A stretch of 64,000 nt of DNA from Vibrio sp. SCSIO 43137 (GTDB taxonomy: Bacteria; Pseudomonadota; Gammaproteobacteria; Enterobacterales; Vibrionaceae): NCBI RefSeq assembly GCF_028201475.1, contig NZ_CP116383.1, positions 248,001 through 312,000 on the forward strand, given 5' to 3'. The notes beneath the pieces are model-generated. The model made no database searches. It was given only the letters and a program-made list of their open reading frames with translations, and had not been told where the DNA came from. Positions 43,819 to 53,582 of this stretch are shown here, piece after piece. The translations under genes were made by a program, and so were the position numbers. Within the stretch, counting starts at the first letter, position 1, and every line of letters starts with the position of its first letter.

Positions 43819-43846
43819 GAAAAAGCTGTCAGATAACAGCTTTTTC
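43819..43846 (-). terminator. Terminator of galU
   Basis: A perfect 11-bp stem (GAAAAAGCTGT / ACAGCTTTTTC) with a 6-base loop lies 22 bases beyond the galU stop on the minus strand. Confidence 0.85.
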
Positions 43847-43867
43847 TTTGCAGAAGTGAAGCAGGAG

Positions 43868-44743
43868 TTACTCAGATTTTTCTGTCGAGAATTGGTCCAG
43901 CTCAACTTTCTGTTTATCTTTTTTATACAGGTTCTGGTAACAGAAGTTAGTCGCTTCAATATAACCGTCAACGCTGCCGCAGTCGAAACGCTTACCTTTA
44001 AATTTATAAGCGAGAACGCAACCAGACTGAGCCTGTTTTAGCAGGGCATCAGTAATCTGAATTTCACCGCCTTTGCCCGGTTCAGTATTCTCAATTAACT
44101 CAAAAATATCAGGAGTCAGGATATAGCGGCCGATAATGGCAAGATTACTTGGTTCAGTCCCCGGCTCAGGCTTCTCAACCATATCGTCTACACGGTAGAT
44201 ATCATCTTTAATCATCTCTCCGGCGATAACACCGTATTTATGTATATCTTCTGCCGGAACTTCCTGTACTGCTACGATTGAGCAGCGGAACTGCTTATAA
44301 AGTGCGGCCATCTGTGCCAGTACACCATCACCTTCCTGATTGATACAGAGGTCGTCGGCCAGTACGACAGCAAAAGGTTCTTCACCTACCAGCTCACGAC
44401 CTGTGAGAATAGCGTGGCCTAACCCTTTCATCTCTCTCTGCCGGATATAGGTAAAGTTAGCTGAATCCATTACCCGACGGATATCAACCAGAAGATCTTC
44501 CTTATTGGTGCCACTGATCTGATGTTCCAGTTCGTAGTTTTTATCAAAATGGTCGAACAGTGAGTTCTTACCACGGCCGGTTACAATGCACATGCCGTTC
44601 ATACCAGCTTCAATAGCCTCTTCAACTCCGTATTCGATCAGAGGTTTGTTGACCACCGGCATCATCTCTTTCGGCATCGACTTGGTTGCCGGTAAAAAAC
44701 GGGTGCCATAGCCAGCTGCCGGGAAAAGACATTTTTTGATCAT
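43868..44743 (-). CDS. galU: UTP-glucose-1-phosphate uridylyltransferase GalU
   Basis: The protein has 291 residues, the family size. It makes UDP-glucose for lipopolysaccharide, capsule and other glycans. The N-terminal nucleotide site is FPAAGYGTRFLPATKSMPKEMMPV, followed by PLIEYGVEEA, VVLADDLC (metal aspartate) and EKPEPGTEPSNLAIIGRY. The ATG at 44743 has only a weak ribosome site. Its place between qstR and uvrA matches the Vibrio order I remember. Confidence 0.97.
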   Translation of the reverse strand: MIKKCLFPAAGYGTRFLPATKSMPKEMMPVVNKPLIEYGVEEAIEAGMNGMCIVTGRGKNSLFDHFDKNYELEHQISGTNKEDLLVDIRRVMDSANFTYIRQREMKGLGHAILTGRELVGEEPFAVVLADDLCINQEGDGVLAQMAALYKQFRCSIVAVQEVPAEDIHKYGVIAGEMIKDDIYRVDDMVEKPEPGTEPSNLAIIGRYILTPDIFELIENTEPGKGGEIQITDALLKQAQSGCVLAYKFKGKRFDCGSVDGYIEATNFCYQNLYKKDKQKVELDQFSTEKSE

Positions 44744-44852
44744 GGATTAAGCCCTTTTGTAGATATTCTTTTGACGCGCTAACCATATCACGCTCTGTTC
44801 TGTGAGCAAGTAATTCTCCGGCCCATTGTTGTGATATGGGCAATACATCCGG

Positions 44853-45485
44853 TTAGGAGAGGTACTTATACGCCCACGCAACAGCACTATTACGGTTTTT
44901 AACCTTTATTTTTTTGAAGATCTTATACAGATGAGACTTCACCGTATGCTCGCTGATAAACAGTTTATCTGCCAGTTGATTGTTGGACATACCCTGCCGG
45001 AGATGCCTCAGTAGCTCTTTTTCCCGGAAAGTGAGGTTGCAGATAGTAGGATCACCGAAACGAACAATACAAGACTGGTAATGCTGAAGAAGCTGCTCGG
45101 AAATATCTTCCGGCAGTGAGTAGTGCTCGTGAGCCAGTTTAAATAAAGCTTTACTTAACGCTTGTTCTGCAATGTTTGATGGAAAAATGCCTCTCAGATT
45201 TCCATAACTTAACAATTCTGCAGTCGTCATTTTCAGGGAAGCATTAAAGACAGCTATATAACAATTTTTGTTATTCAGTCTTAATTTGCTCAGGTTTTTT
45301 CGCTGCTCTTGGTTTAGCGAAGAGTTGACCGACAGAATATAGGGCTTGTTATCACTGACTTTTTTGTGAACTTGTTCCCACGAAACAGATTCAACTGTAA
45401 AAACTGAACCTGCCACTTTTTTTAACAGATAGGACGACCGGGCTGGGAAAGGTTCTGCTATAAGTAAGTTATGGTTTTTTCCCAT
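44853..45485 (-). CDS. qstR: LuxR-type regulator, QstR ortholog
   Basis: The protein has 210 residues. The C-terminal LuxR helix-turn-helix is clear (about 148-205: LTFREKELLRHL, MSNNQLADKLFISEHTVKSHLYKIFKKIKV). The N-terminal 140 residues are a receiver-like domain without an evident phosphorylation site, similar in length to CsgD/VpsT/QstR proteins. In V. cholerae the gene between galU and ssb is qstR, which links quorum sensing and TfoX to DNA uptake and type VI secretion. The assignment rests on family plus position. GAGG precedes the ATG. Confidence 0.82.
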   Translation of the reverse strand: MGKNHNLLIAEPFPARSSYLLKKVAGSVFTVESVSWEQVHKKVSDNKPYILSVNSSLNQEQRKNLSKLRLNNKNCYIAVFNASLKMTTAELLSYGNLRGIFPSNIAEQALSKALFKLAHEHYSLPEDISEQLLQHYQSCIVRFGDPTICNLTFREKELLRHLRQGMSNNQLADKLFISEHTVKSHLYKIFKKIKVKNRNSAVAWAYKYLS

Positions 45486-45834
45486 ATTGCCTCTCTTACA
45501 TAGTAGTTAGAAACTCTGCGAAAGTTGCCTTTAGACCAGAGTGAAGTATACCTTTGCCGAATACTGCCTATGGCTGAGCTTACTTTTCTAGTGTTCTTCA
45601 TCTGAAATGCGTCTGATTTCAGTTACAAGTGCTGTAGATAACGTATAGGTTGCAAGAATTTGCGAACGATCATGAAAAGCTAGCGGGTAAAGTGGCAAAA
45701 CAGTTCTCAGTGACATCATCGTGCTTTAGAGTCCGGAAATAGTGCAGAGTCTGGCAACCGAGTCACCTGTTCATCCGGTAGAAATCACGGCTCTGCTCTT
45801 TTCTGAGTATATAATTACCGGTGGGGATTTGAGT

Positions 45835-45862
45835 TTGAGATGAGCTTTAATCATGCTATTCT
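45835..45862 (+). promoter_or_regulatory. ssb promoter
   Basis: TTGAGA and TATTCT, 16 bases apart, lie 40 bases before ssb. The remaining 349 bases back to qstR are A/T-rich and hold the qstR promoter region; I see no LexA box or RNA gene there. Confidence 0.55.
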
Positions 45863-45901
45863 TGCTCCCCAATTTTTTTCACAGTTTTTACGGAGCGCAT
45901 C

Positions 45902-46450
45902 ATGGCAAGCCGTGGAGTTAACAAAGTAATTTTAATGGGCAACCTGGGCGCTGATCCTGAGGTTCGCTATGCAGCAAACGGTAATGCAATTGCGAATATT
46001 ACCATTGCAACATCAGAAACCTGGCGCGATAAAGCCAGTGGCGAGCAGAGAGAAAAAACCGAATGGCACCGTGTTGCACTGTTTGGTAAAACTGCAGAGA
46101 TTGCTGGTGAGTATCTGAGAAAAGGCTCTCAGGTATATGTAGAAGGCCAGTTGCAGACTCGTAAATGGCAGGATCAATCCGGTCAGGATCGTTACACTAC
46201 AGAAGTGGTTGTTCAATGGCCTACCGGGCAGATGCAGTTACTGGGCGGTCGTGGTCAGGGTCAAGGTCAGGGCGCACCTATGGGCGGTCAGCCTCAGCAG
46301 CAACAGCAAGGCGGATGGGGACAACCTCAGCAGCCAGTACAACAACCTGCTCACCAGCCAGCTGCACCTCAACATGCTGCTCCTAAGCCGCAACCTCAGC
46401 AGCAGTACAATGAGCCGCCAATGGATTTTGACGACGATATTCCGTTCTAA
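45902..46450 (+). CDS. ssb: Single-stranded DNA-binding protein SSB
   Basis: The protein has 182 residues. The N-terminal 110 form the OB fold ([19 protein letters not shown] start, [37 protein letters not shown]). A Gln/Gly/Pro-rich linker follows, and the tail MDFDDDIPF is the acidic tip that recruits repair and replication proteins. GGAG precedes the ATG. The linker is unusually rich in glutamine, which is common in SSB of this group. A terminator follows. Confidence 0.98.
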   Translation: MASRGVNKVILMGNLGADPEVRYAANGNAIANITIATSETWRDKASGEQREKTEWHRVALFGKTAEIAGEYLRKGSQVYVEGQLQTRKWQDQSGQDRYTTEVVVQWPTGQMQLLGGRGQGQGQGAPMGGQPQQQQQGGWGQPQQPVQQPAHQPAAPQHAAPKPQPQQQYNEPPMDFDDDIPF

Positions 46451-46459
46451 ATCAGTTAA

Positions 46460-46485
46460 AAAAAGCTACATTCGTGTAGCTTTTT
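46460..46485 (+). terminator. Terminator of ssb
   Basis: An 11-bp stem (AAAAAGCTACA / TGTAGCTTTTT) with a TTCG loop and T-run lies 9 bases after the stop. Confidence 0.92.
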
Positions 46486-46609
46486 TCATATTTGGGACTC
46501 CGGCAGTCAAATATCCAGTGATTCTCATTCACAAAAACAGTGAATCGCATGATAATTAGCTAATAATATTCACAATAAACAGCTTGGGTTAAAAAGGACT
46601 TTATTATTC

Positions 46610-48601
46610 ATGCGATACACCCCAACGCTAAAACTTAGTGCCCGCCTGACTGCCTTTGTCACAATCATAGTCGTTAGTGCTATGTTTATTCTGTTTATTG
46701 GCGGAACCCTTTCGTTTCGCAATATGGGGCATGAGTACCTGAACCGGTATCTGGAAGGTATCGTTACTGTTGTTGATGAAGAACTGGGCAGTGCAAATGA
46801 TCTGTCCGATATCCAGCGTTGGATCCCCAAATTATTGAAAGCCAGTCATGTCGTGGAGATGGAAATCAGTTCTCCTGCAGGTAATGCCTACCATTTCGTC
46901 GATACATCCCGTTTATATGATAAAAGCCGTCTGGTTCAGAAAAGTTATGCGTTAGAAAGTAGCCAGAGCTATACCATTCACTTTAAGGCGCTTCCTCCAT
47001 ACTCTGAGCAAGCCTATTCCTTTAGCGCACTATCTTCCATTTCACTGGCCATTGCACTGGTGGTTTTTTGTCTGATTCAGGGGTTACGCTGGCTTAAAGT
47101 TCAATTAAAAGGTTCTGAATTGCTGGAAGAGCGGGGGCGGATGATATTAGGCGGCAGGGTTGCTGAACATTCGAAAGGCAATCCGGAAGAGTGGCCCTAT
47201 ACGGCCAGTCAAGCTCTGGATCGTTTAATCGAAGAGCTACAGGATGCCCGTCAGGAGAGAAGCCGCTTTGATACCTTTATTCGTACTCACACCTTTTTAG
47301 ATCAGTTAACCGGAGCAGCAAACAGGGTATTGTTTGACAGTAAGCTGGAGTCTGCCCTTCAGGAGAGCGGAGCTTCCGGTGGTGTTCTTCTTTTGCGAAT
47401 TAATGACTGGGAAGCCCTTAGCGAACAGAACCCAAAGCAGAACCGGGACGAGTTTATCGTTGAGGTCGGCAGCATTCTTTCAAACATAGTTCAGCGCTTT
47501 CCTGATGTGGTATTTGCCCGTTATTACACCTCTGATTTTGCTGTTCTGGTTCCACACCAAAACAGTAAAGATATCGCTATTCTGGCTACACAGTGCATCC
47601 GGCAACTTGAGAGAATTGCTTTGCTGGAAGGGATGCAGGAAGAGAACTGGTGTCATATGGGCATCACTATGTACTCAGAAGGAGAAAGGCGCGGACACAT
47701 TCTCAGTGAAGTCGATACAGCACTAAGAAGTGCTCAGTTACAGAACAACAATAACTGGAGTCGCTTTCAGAAAAAAGAGCAGGTCAGCAATTCAAGGGGC
47801 AGTGTCCGCTGGAGGACTCTGTTTGATAAATCATTCCAGAATGACAACGTTCTAATTTACGAACAGGCCTGTTACCTTGCTGAGCCTGACAGTAATAAGA
47901 CCACCCTGCTACATAGCGAACTCTTTTCCCGCATTAATGATGATGGCGTAGGTATCCTGAAAGCGTCCAGATTTGTCTCTGCTATTGAGCAAATTGGCTA
48001 TGAAGCAAAGATGGATAAGGTTGTTTTTGCTACTATTATCCGCTTTCTGAAGGAGTCGAGCTTAAGTACGTGCTACTCTATAAACTTACATGTGTTGCCT
48101 TTTCAGGAGCGGAGCCATGTTCGCTGGTTAAGGGATGAACTTCTCCAACTGCCTTCCTGCACTAGAAACCGGCTTAGTTTTGAATTTGTCGAAGGCGCTT
48201 TGGTAAAACACCTTGATTTTATGCGTCCTGTGGTCCGGATTATCTCCGGCCTCGGCTGTGATGTGATTGTAGGGCAGGCGGGAAGAACCATAACAAGCAC
48301 GCACTATATTAAAGATCTCGGTGTCGATTACCTGAAATTGCACAGAAGCCTGATTAAAAAGATTGATCAGCGACAGGAAAACCAACTGTTTATCCGTAGC
48401 CTTATCGGCGCTTGTGAGGGGACAAAAACCCGCGTCCTTGCGGTAGGGGTCGAGACAGGCAGAGAGTGGACGACGTTACTTGAGCTAGGTGTTGATGGTG
48501 GTCAGGGCAGGATGTTTCAGGCAGAAACACAATTGATTCCGAAACCGGAAGTTGCCAAGGTTCAGATTGGCCGGAGAAACCGCTGGCGGAAAAAATATTG
48601 A
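46610..48601 (+). CDS. csrD: CsrD/MshH: degenerate GGDEF-EAL membrane protein
   Basis: The protein has 663 residues. Two membrane segments (about 14-34 and 143-163) frame a periplasmic domain. A HAMP-like stretch, a GGDEF-like domain (LDQLTGAANRVLFDSKL onward) and an EAL-like domain follow. The GGDEF site reads YYTSDF and the EAL site reads YEQACYL, so both lack the catalytic residues. E. coli CsrD is also inactive and instead targets CsrB/C small RNAs for decay by RNase E. In vibrios the gene is mshH at the head of the MSHA locus. It starts 16 bases before mshI and may share its transcript. Confidence 0.92.
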   Translation: MRYTPTLKLSARLTAFVTIIVVSAMFILFIGGTLSFRNMGHEYLNRYLEGIVTVVDEELGSANDLSDIQRWIPKLLKASHVVEMEISSPAGNAYHFVDTSRLYDKSRLVQKSYALESSQSYTIHFKALPPYSEQAYSFSALSSISLAIALVVFCLIQGLRWLKVQLKGSELLEERGRMILGGRVAEHSKGNPEEWPYTASQALDRLIEELQDARQERSRFDTFIRTHTFLDQLTGAANRVLFDSKLESALQESGASGGVLLLRINDWEALSEQNPKQNRDEFIVEVGSILSNIVQRFPDVVFARYYTSDFAVLVPHQNSKDIAILATQCIRQLERIALLEGMQEENWCHMGITMYSEGERRGHILSEVDTALRSAQLQNNNNWSRFQKKEQVSNSRGSVRWRTLFDKSFQNDNVLIYEQACYLAEPDSNKTTLLHSELFSRINDDGVGILKASRFVSAIEQIGYEAKMDKVVFATIIRFLKESSLSTCYSINLHVLPFQERSHVRWLRDELLQLPSCTRNRLSFEFVEGALVKHLDFMRPVVRIISGLGCDVIVGQAGRTITSTHYIKDLGVDYLKLHRSLIKKIDQRQENQLFIRSLIGACEGTKTRVLAVGVETGREWTTLLELGVDGGQGRMFQAETQLIPKPEVAKVQIGRRNRWRKKY

Positions 48602-48616
48602 GGTATCAGTAATATA

Positions 48617-50083
48617 ATGAATCTTAAAGCAATATTATCTAAGTTTACAAAGAGCTCTGGCCGGGGCCAGCTCTGTATTGCTGTTCGGCCCAATGCTATC
48701 TATCTATCGCCAAGTGCAAACTCAGAAAACAATAAGCCTCTTGAGTTCCCTGTTGAAGGGCATTGGGAGCAGGCACTGGAGTCAGCACTTACTTCTGGCA
48801 ACTACTCGGGTTACAGCGCAGTAGTTACCTTCAATCCAAAACACTACCAGATTTATCAGATAGATAAGCCGGAAATTCCGCAAAGTGAATGGCCGTCCGC
48901 TTTGCCGTTTCTGTTAAAAGATCTTATCAGCGAGCGGGTCAGCGATATTGTTGCGGATGCTTTTTTGTTGCCCGAAAGCCGAAAAATTCAGGCTTATGTT
49001 TTTAGCAAAAGGTTGCTGTTTACTCTGACAGAAGTTTTGAATCAGGCCGGAGTCCGCCTTAACCGGGTATTGCCCGAAGAAGAGGTGTGGGGACATGTTC
49101 AGAATGATATACAAAATTTTATGCTGCTACATCGCGGTATTGGCAGCGACTTTAAAATTGGCGCTTATATCGAGAATAGAAATCGCTTCCAGAGAAGTAT
49201 TCGTGGCGTTGTAGCGCCGTTAACAGATAATGCTTCCAGCGAATTACAGTTTGATAGTCTGGCTCTTGAGTTGCAGCGCTCTATTGATTATCTCTCTTCT
49301 CAGATTCGGGGGGCTTCCATTAATCACCTGCTTGTTTGCTGTGATGAGGAGGCAATAGAGCAACTGCAACAGGCTTTATCAGAAAGGTTAAGCGTGAAGG
49401 TGGTTTCTGTTTCAGAAAACACTGATGAGCACTGTGGTCATATTCTGATAAAGAGCATGCCTCTGCTGCCTTCGACTGGCATCAATCTGTATCAAGAGCA
49501 CCTTAAGCCTAAAAAAGAGCTATTAAGCCTGACCAATGTGGCGGCAGGCTGGGCGCTGGTTATTATTGCGATGTTTAGTGTTTATGGCTATCTGCGATAT
49601 CAGGCCGGGCTGGCAGAGAAGCAGGTCGCTGATATTAAGTCAGAAAATAGTGTTCTGACTCAGGAGTTGCAACAGTTGCAAGCCCGATTGATCAATCATA
49701 AACCTTCATTAGAAAAAATGGCGGCCATTGAACGGATTAAAGCCGATATAGAGGCAAAAAAAGCCACCTTAACTGCTGTCGGACAGTTTGATGACTCTTT
49801 AATGCAGGGGTATTCAGGAGTCATGCAGTCATTATCCCGGCTGGCAAATAGTGATATTTCCCTGTCTGATATCCGCCTGACTCAGGATCAGTTAAGCCTG
49901 AAAGGGCTCGCCAGAACACCAGACAGTGTTCCTGCTTGGGTAAAGCAGTTTAAAACAGAGCTTAACCTGATAGGTCGTTCTTTTGACAAGCTAACAATGG
50001 ATCGCACTGAAGATGATCTGGTGACATTCGAACTGGCTACCAGTGTAACCGGCGAATCAGCCACGAAGGAAGGGGGGCAGTAG
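48617..50083 (+). CDS. mshI: MSHA biogenesis protein MshI
   Basis: The protein has 488 residues. The N-terminal part is a PilM-like actin-fold domain. A membrane segment lies at about residues 309-327 (NVAAGWALVIIAMFSVYGYL), followed by a coiled coil and a PilN-like periplasmic domain. It is thus a PilM-PilN fusion in layout. With MshJ and MshK it would form the inner-membrane alignment complex linking motor to secretin. It is followed 1 base later by mshJ. Confidence 0.92.
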   Translation: MNLKAILSKFTKSSGRGQLCIAVRPNAIYLSPSANSENNKPLEFPVEGHWEQALESALTSGNYSGYSAVVTFNPKHYQIYQIDKPEIPQSEWPSALPFLLKDLISERVSDIVADAFLLPESRKIQAYVFSKRLLFTLTEVLNQAGVRLNRVLPEEEVWGHVQNDIQNFMLLHRGIGSDFKIGAYIENRNRFQRSIRGVVAPLTDNASSELQFDSLALELQRSIDYLSSQIRGASINHLLVCCDEEAIEQLQQALSERLSVKVVSVSENTDEHCGHILIKSMPLLPSTGINLYQEHLKPKKELLSLTNVAAGWALVIIAMFSVYGYLRYQAGLAEKQVADIKSENSVLTQELQQLQARLINHKPSLEKMAAIERIKADIEAKKATLTAVGQFDDSLMQGYSGVMQSLSRLANSDISLSDIRLTQDQLSLKGLARTPDSVPAWVKQFKTELNLIGRSFDKLTMDRTEDDLVTFELATSVTGESATKEGGQ

Positions 50084-50084
50084 T

Positions 50085-50726
50085 ATGCAGTTTTGGCAAA
50101 ACTGGAATAAAAAGTACATTGCACTGTCTAGCAGGGAAAAGTGGCTAATACTGTTATCCGGCCTGATTGGACTGTTCTTTATTATGCTGACTTTGTTTAT
50201 CGACCCGGCTGAGTCCGGACTTAAAGTACAGAAGCAGCAGGTAGAGCTGCAGGCTTCACAGAATAAACGACTGAAATCCGAGATTGCTTCTGCGCAGGAC
50301 AACCTCAGTAAAGATCCCGATAAAGAGATAACGGAGCAGCTAAAATCCCTGTCAGAACAGAGTCAGAAGTTGTCTTTAAAATTATCAGAATTTGTCGGCA
50401 GGCTGAGCTCTCCGTCTGATATGGCCGGATTACTGGAGCAGGTGTTAATCAGTAGTAAAAACCTGACATTGGAGAAGCTGGAATCACTTCCTGCTGAACC
50501 GATCATTACCGGAGAAAGTCACAATGCGGGTTACTATATTCATCCTGTCCGGATTGAGTTGACGGGTAAATATTTTGATATACAAGAATATTTAACTAAG
50601 CTGGAATCAATGGATGTAGGCTATTTTTGGCGGGATTTTCATTATCAGGTTGAATCGTATCCTGTAGCCAAGTTAGAGTTGGTTGTCTATACACTTGGTA
50701 CAAGGCAGGAGTTTATCGGTGGCTAA
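50085..50726 (+). CDS. mshJ: MSHA biogenesis protein MshJ (PilO-like)
   Basis: The protein has 213 residues. A membrane segment lies at about 23-41 (WLILLSGLIGLFFIMLTLFI), then a long coiled coil and a ferredoxin-like periplasmic domain, as in PilO. It would pair with the PilN-like part of MshI in the alignment complex. It overlaps mshK by 8 bases. Confidence 0.9.
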   Translation: MQFWQNWNKKYIALSSREKWLILLSGLIGLFFIMLTLFIDPAESGLKVQKQQVELQASQNKRLKSEIASAQDNLSKDPDKEITEQLKSLSEQSQKLSLKLSEFVGRLSSPSDMAGLLEQVLISSKNLTLEKLESLPAEPIITGESHNAGYYIHPVRIELTGKYFDIQEYLTKLESMDVGYFWRDFHYQVESYPVAKLELVVYTLGTRQEFIGG

Positions 50727-51048
50727 AAAACAGCTTTTTGCATATTTATCCTTGCTTATTACTGTAAATGCCTTTGCAGCAGATGATCCTACTGCACCTC
50801 TGGGTTGGGTGCAGCCTAAAGCGCAGGTAAAAAGCCAGAAGCATGTAAAAAGTAAGCTTCCCCAGTTACAGAGTATTGTTTGCCGTGGGAATAGCGCTTG
50901 TTACGCCATTCTGGATAATAAAATCGTTGAGTCGGGACAGAGTATTGCCGGATACAAGGTGGAAAAAATTACATCTGAACAGGTCACAATTGCTAAAGGT
51001 AGCAAGCAGTGGCATCTGGCACTTTTTGCATTAAATATAAAAAAATAG
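50719..51048 (+). CDS. mshK: MSHA biogenesis protein MshK (PilP-like)
   Basis: The protein has 109 residues with a signal peptide (AKKQLFAYLSLLITVNAFAADDP). The mature part starts DDPTAPLGW, as in PilP/GspC-type proteins that dock to secretins, and ends in a small beta domain. I chose the GTG at 50719 because AGGAG lies 8 bases upstream and the signal peptide begins there; an earlier start at 50683 would place charged residues in front of it. Confidence 0.85.
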   Translation: MAKKQLFAYLSLLITVNAFAADDPTAPLGWVQPKAQVKSQKHVKSKLPQLQSIVCRGNSACYAILDNKIVESGQSIAGYKVEKITSEQVTIAKGSKQWHLALFALNIKK

Positions 51049-51063
51049 GGTTTCAAAACGAAT

Positions 51064-52719
51064 ATGCGCAAATTGGTTGTAGCAGTGGTGATAGCATCAT
51101 TAATGGGGTGCACATTGGGGCACAGGGATCCCGTTGAAGCAAAACAAGCTCTGAATGAAGCCATCAATAACTCCAACAGCAATAGTCTGGATGAGTTGCC
51201 GGCGTCTGTGCAGGCTGATTTAATGCCTGAGCTAACAGAAAAACCGTCAGCTCAGTTTGCTTCACTAAAGCGTTTTCAGGTGCAGGCTAACGCTGTTGAT
51301 GCCAAAACATTTTTTACCAGTTTGATAAAAGATACTGGTTACAGTGCTGTGATTCATCCTGCCGTGACTGGCAAGATCACTATGAATCTGTCAGACGTGA
51401 CTCTGGATGAGGTACTTGATGTCGCTCAGGATATGTATGGTTTTGACCTTTCGAGAAAAGGAAAAGTTATTCAGGTTTATCCTGCCAGTATGAGGACCGA
51501 AACCATACCGGTAGACTATCTGCACTTTCAGAGAATTGGCCGCTCACTGACCTCTATTACAACCAGTACCATTACCAATAAAGATAACAACAATGGTAAT
51601 TCAGGTAGCAATAACAACTCCGGCTCTTCAAATAGCAACTCTAATAACAGTAATAATAACAATAATAACCAGAACAATAATGACTCTGGCAGTACTGTTT
51701 CCGGTGGTACCACTATAGATACCAGAAGTGAAAGTGACTTCTGGAAGCAGTTAGAAGAAGCCGTAAGCACCCTGATTGGCAAGAAGGATGGCCGTAGCGT
51801 CATAGTAAATCCGATTGCCGGTGTTATCACACTGCGGGCAACTCCTGATGAAATCCGCGAGGTTAAACAGTTTCTGGCCATCTCTCAGGACAGGCTGCAG
51901 CGTCAAGTGGTTCTGGAAGCTAAGATTCTTGAAGTGACATTAAGTGATGGCTATCAGCAGGGAATTAACTGGTCCAACATTAGCTCGACTATAGGCAGTG
52001 GCTCAGTCAGTATTGCCCGTACGGCAGCTTCAACAGTGTTACCTGGACAAGATGCCATAGGAACTCTGCTGGGAGGACAAACTAATCTCACTATCTCTGA
52101 TGGTAACTTTCAGGCGGTACTCAGTTTTATGGGGACACAGGGTGACCTTAATGTGTTATCCAGCCCTAGGGTAACCGCAGCAAATAATCAGAAGGCAGTG
52201 ATTAAAGTTGGTATCGACGAGTATTTTGTTACCGGCGTTGAGGTTAATTTGGTTGATGTTAACGGACAGAGCACACCGCAGACCGAATATGAGCTGACAC
52301 CATTTTTCTCTGGTATCTCACTGGATGTTACTCCTCAGATAGATGATAAAGGTAATGTACTACTCCATGTGCATCCAGCCGTTATTGAAGTAGAAGAAAA
52401 GAAACTGGAATTTCTGAATAATGCACCTATAGCCCGCAGTTCTATACGTGAATCGGACTCCGTAATACGTGCCCGGGATGGTGATGTGGTTGTAATCGGC
52501 GGGCTAATGAAGTCCAGCTCGGTAGATAAGGTTTCAAAAGTGCCCTTCCTTGGTGATATTCCGGCTGTAGGTAATTTATTCCGTAATACGACTAAGCTGA
52601 CGGAAAAAACCGAGTTGGTTATTCTGCTTAAGCCAACGGTTGTAGGCATCAATACATGGCAGCAGGAGCTGGAACGGTCAAGGAACTTATTGCAGGAGTG
52701 GTTCCCTGATTCAGAATAG
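51064..52719 (+). CDS. mshL: MSHA secretin lipoprotein MshL
   Basis: The protein has 551 residues. It forms the outer-membrane pore for the pilus. The N-terminus has a lipobox (SLMGC, C16 lipidated). A secretin N-domain (VTGKITMNLSDVTLDEVLDV) and an NolW-like domain follow. The C-terminal secretin core contains VLSSPRVTAANNQKAVIKVG and the final RDGDVVVIGGLMK strand. Between the N domains is an Asn/Ser-rich tract (about residues 175-215), coded by AAT/AAC/AGC repeats, that is likely flexible and length-variable. Confidence 0.95.
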   Translation: MRKLVVAVVIASLMGCTLGHRDPVEAKQALNEAINNSNSNSLDELPASVQADLMPELTEKPSAQFASLKRFQVQANAVDAKTFFTSLIKDTGYSAVIHPAVTGKITMNLSDVTLDEVLDVAQDMYGFDLSRKGKVIQVYPASMRTETIPVDYLHFQRIGRSLTSITTSTITNKDNNNGNSGSNNNSGSSNSNSNNSNNNNNNQNNNDSGSTVSGGTTIDTRSESDFWKQLEEAVSTLIGKKDGRSVIVNPIAGVITLRATPDEIREVKQFLAISQDRLQRQVVLEAKILEVTLSDGYQQGINWSNISSTIGSGSVSIARTAASTVLPGQDAIGTLLGGQTNLTISDGNFQAVLSFMGTQGDLNVLSSPRVTAANNQKAVIKVGIDEYFVTGVEVNLVDVNGQSTPQTEYELTPFFSGISLDVTPQIDDKGNVLLHVHPAVIEVEEKKLEFLNNAPIARSSIRESDSVIRARDGDVVVIGGLMKSSSVDKVSKVPFLGDIPAVGNLFRNTTKLTEKTELVILLKPTVVGINTWQQELERSRNLLQEWFPDSE

Positions 52720-52736
52720 AGAGTTGCGAAGAGACT

Positions 52737-53582
52737 ATGTATCAGGCGTTTTTTGGCTTCAGTAGTGAGCCTTTTGCATTAACCCCCAATACCGCTCTGT
52801 TTTATGCTTTGCCTCCTCATTATGAGGCTATTAATACCGTTCTGTCTTCGATTGAGATGGGAGAGGGGATAATAAAGGTGACTGGTGAGGTTGGCACGGG
52901 TAAAACCATGGTCTGCCGGATGCTGATTAATCAGTTAGGAGAACAGGTTCGTCTTGTCTATGTTCCTAACCCTTTGCAGTCCGGAGAGAGTCTTCGCAGA
53001 GCCATAGCTCATGAGCTGGAAGTAGAAGCTGCTGACAGCAATGAGTTGATAGAACAGATTCACACTAAACTGCTGGAAATATGTAAGCAAGGCAAACAAG
53101 TCGTTGCGATTATTGATGAAGCTCAGGCGTTGAGTGATGAAGCTTTGGAGGTACTTCGCCTGTTTGGCAACCTGGAGACAGAACAACGTAAATTACTCCA
53201 TATTGTCCTGCTGGGTCAGCCTGAACTGGATAGCAGGTTGGAAGCGGAACATCTTAGGCAGTTCAGGCAGCGGATAACCTTTAACGCTACTCTGAGAACT
53301 CTGACGATTTCTGAAGGGTGTGCCTATATACAACATAGAGTTGAAAGCAGTGGTTGTCACTTGCCCTTGTTTACAATGGCTCAGAAGAAATCCATCTGGA
53401 AAGCGAGCCGAGGAATACCACGGCTGATAAATCAGATTTGCCATAAGGCATTGATACTGGCGTTTAGCATGCAACAGAAAACCATTCAGAATAAGCATAT
53501 TTATGAGGCAGTTCAGGATACCTATGATGCCCGTAAACCTAAGTATAAAACGCTGTATTTGTGGGAGAGAGAGTCATCATGA
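52737..53582 (+). CDS. mshM: MSHA AAA ATPase MshM (ExeA-like)
   Basis: The protein has 281 residues. Walker A is GEVGTGKT (50-57) and Walker B is VVAIIDEAQAL (about 121-131). This is the ExeA/GspA type of ATPase that helps place or assemble the secretin through the cell wall. It lacks the peptidoglycan-binding C-terminus of full ExeA. It overlaps mshN by 4 bases. Confidence 0.93.
   Translation: MYQAFFGFSSEPFALTPNTALFYALPPHYEAINTVLSSIEMGEGIIKVTGEVGTGKTMVCRMLINQLGEQVRLVYVPNPLQSGESLRRAIAHELEVEAADSNELIEQIHTKLLEICKQGKQVVAIIDEAQALSDEALEVLRLFGNLETEQRKLLHIVLLGQPELDSRLEAEHLRQFRQRITFNATLRTLTISEGCAYIQHRVESSGCHLPLFTMAQKKSIWKASRGIPRLINQICHKALILAFSMQQKTIQNKHIYEAVQDTYDARKPKYKTLYLWERESS

Noticed and set aside
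45486..45901. Shared SOS control of ssb as in E. coli
   Set aside because: No CTGT-N8-ACAG site is seen upstream of ssb; the clear box belongs to uvrA, which is not adjacent here.
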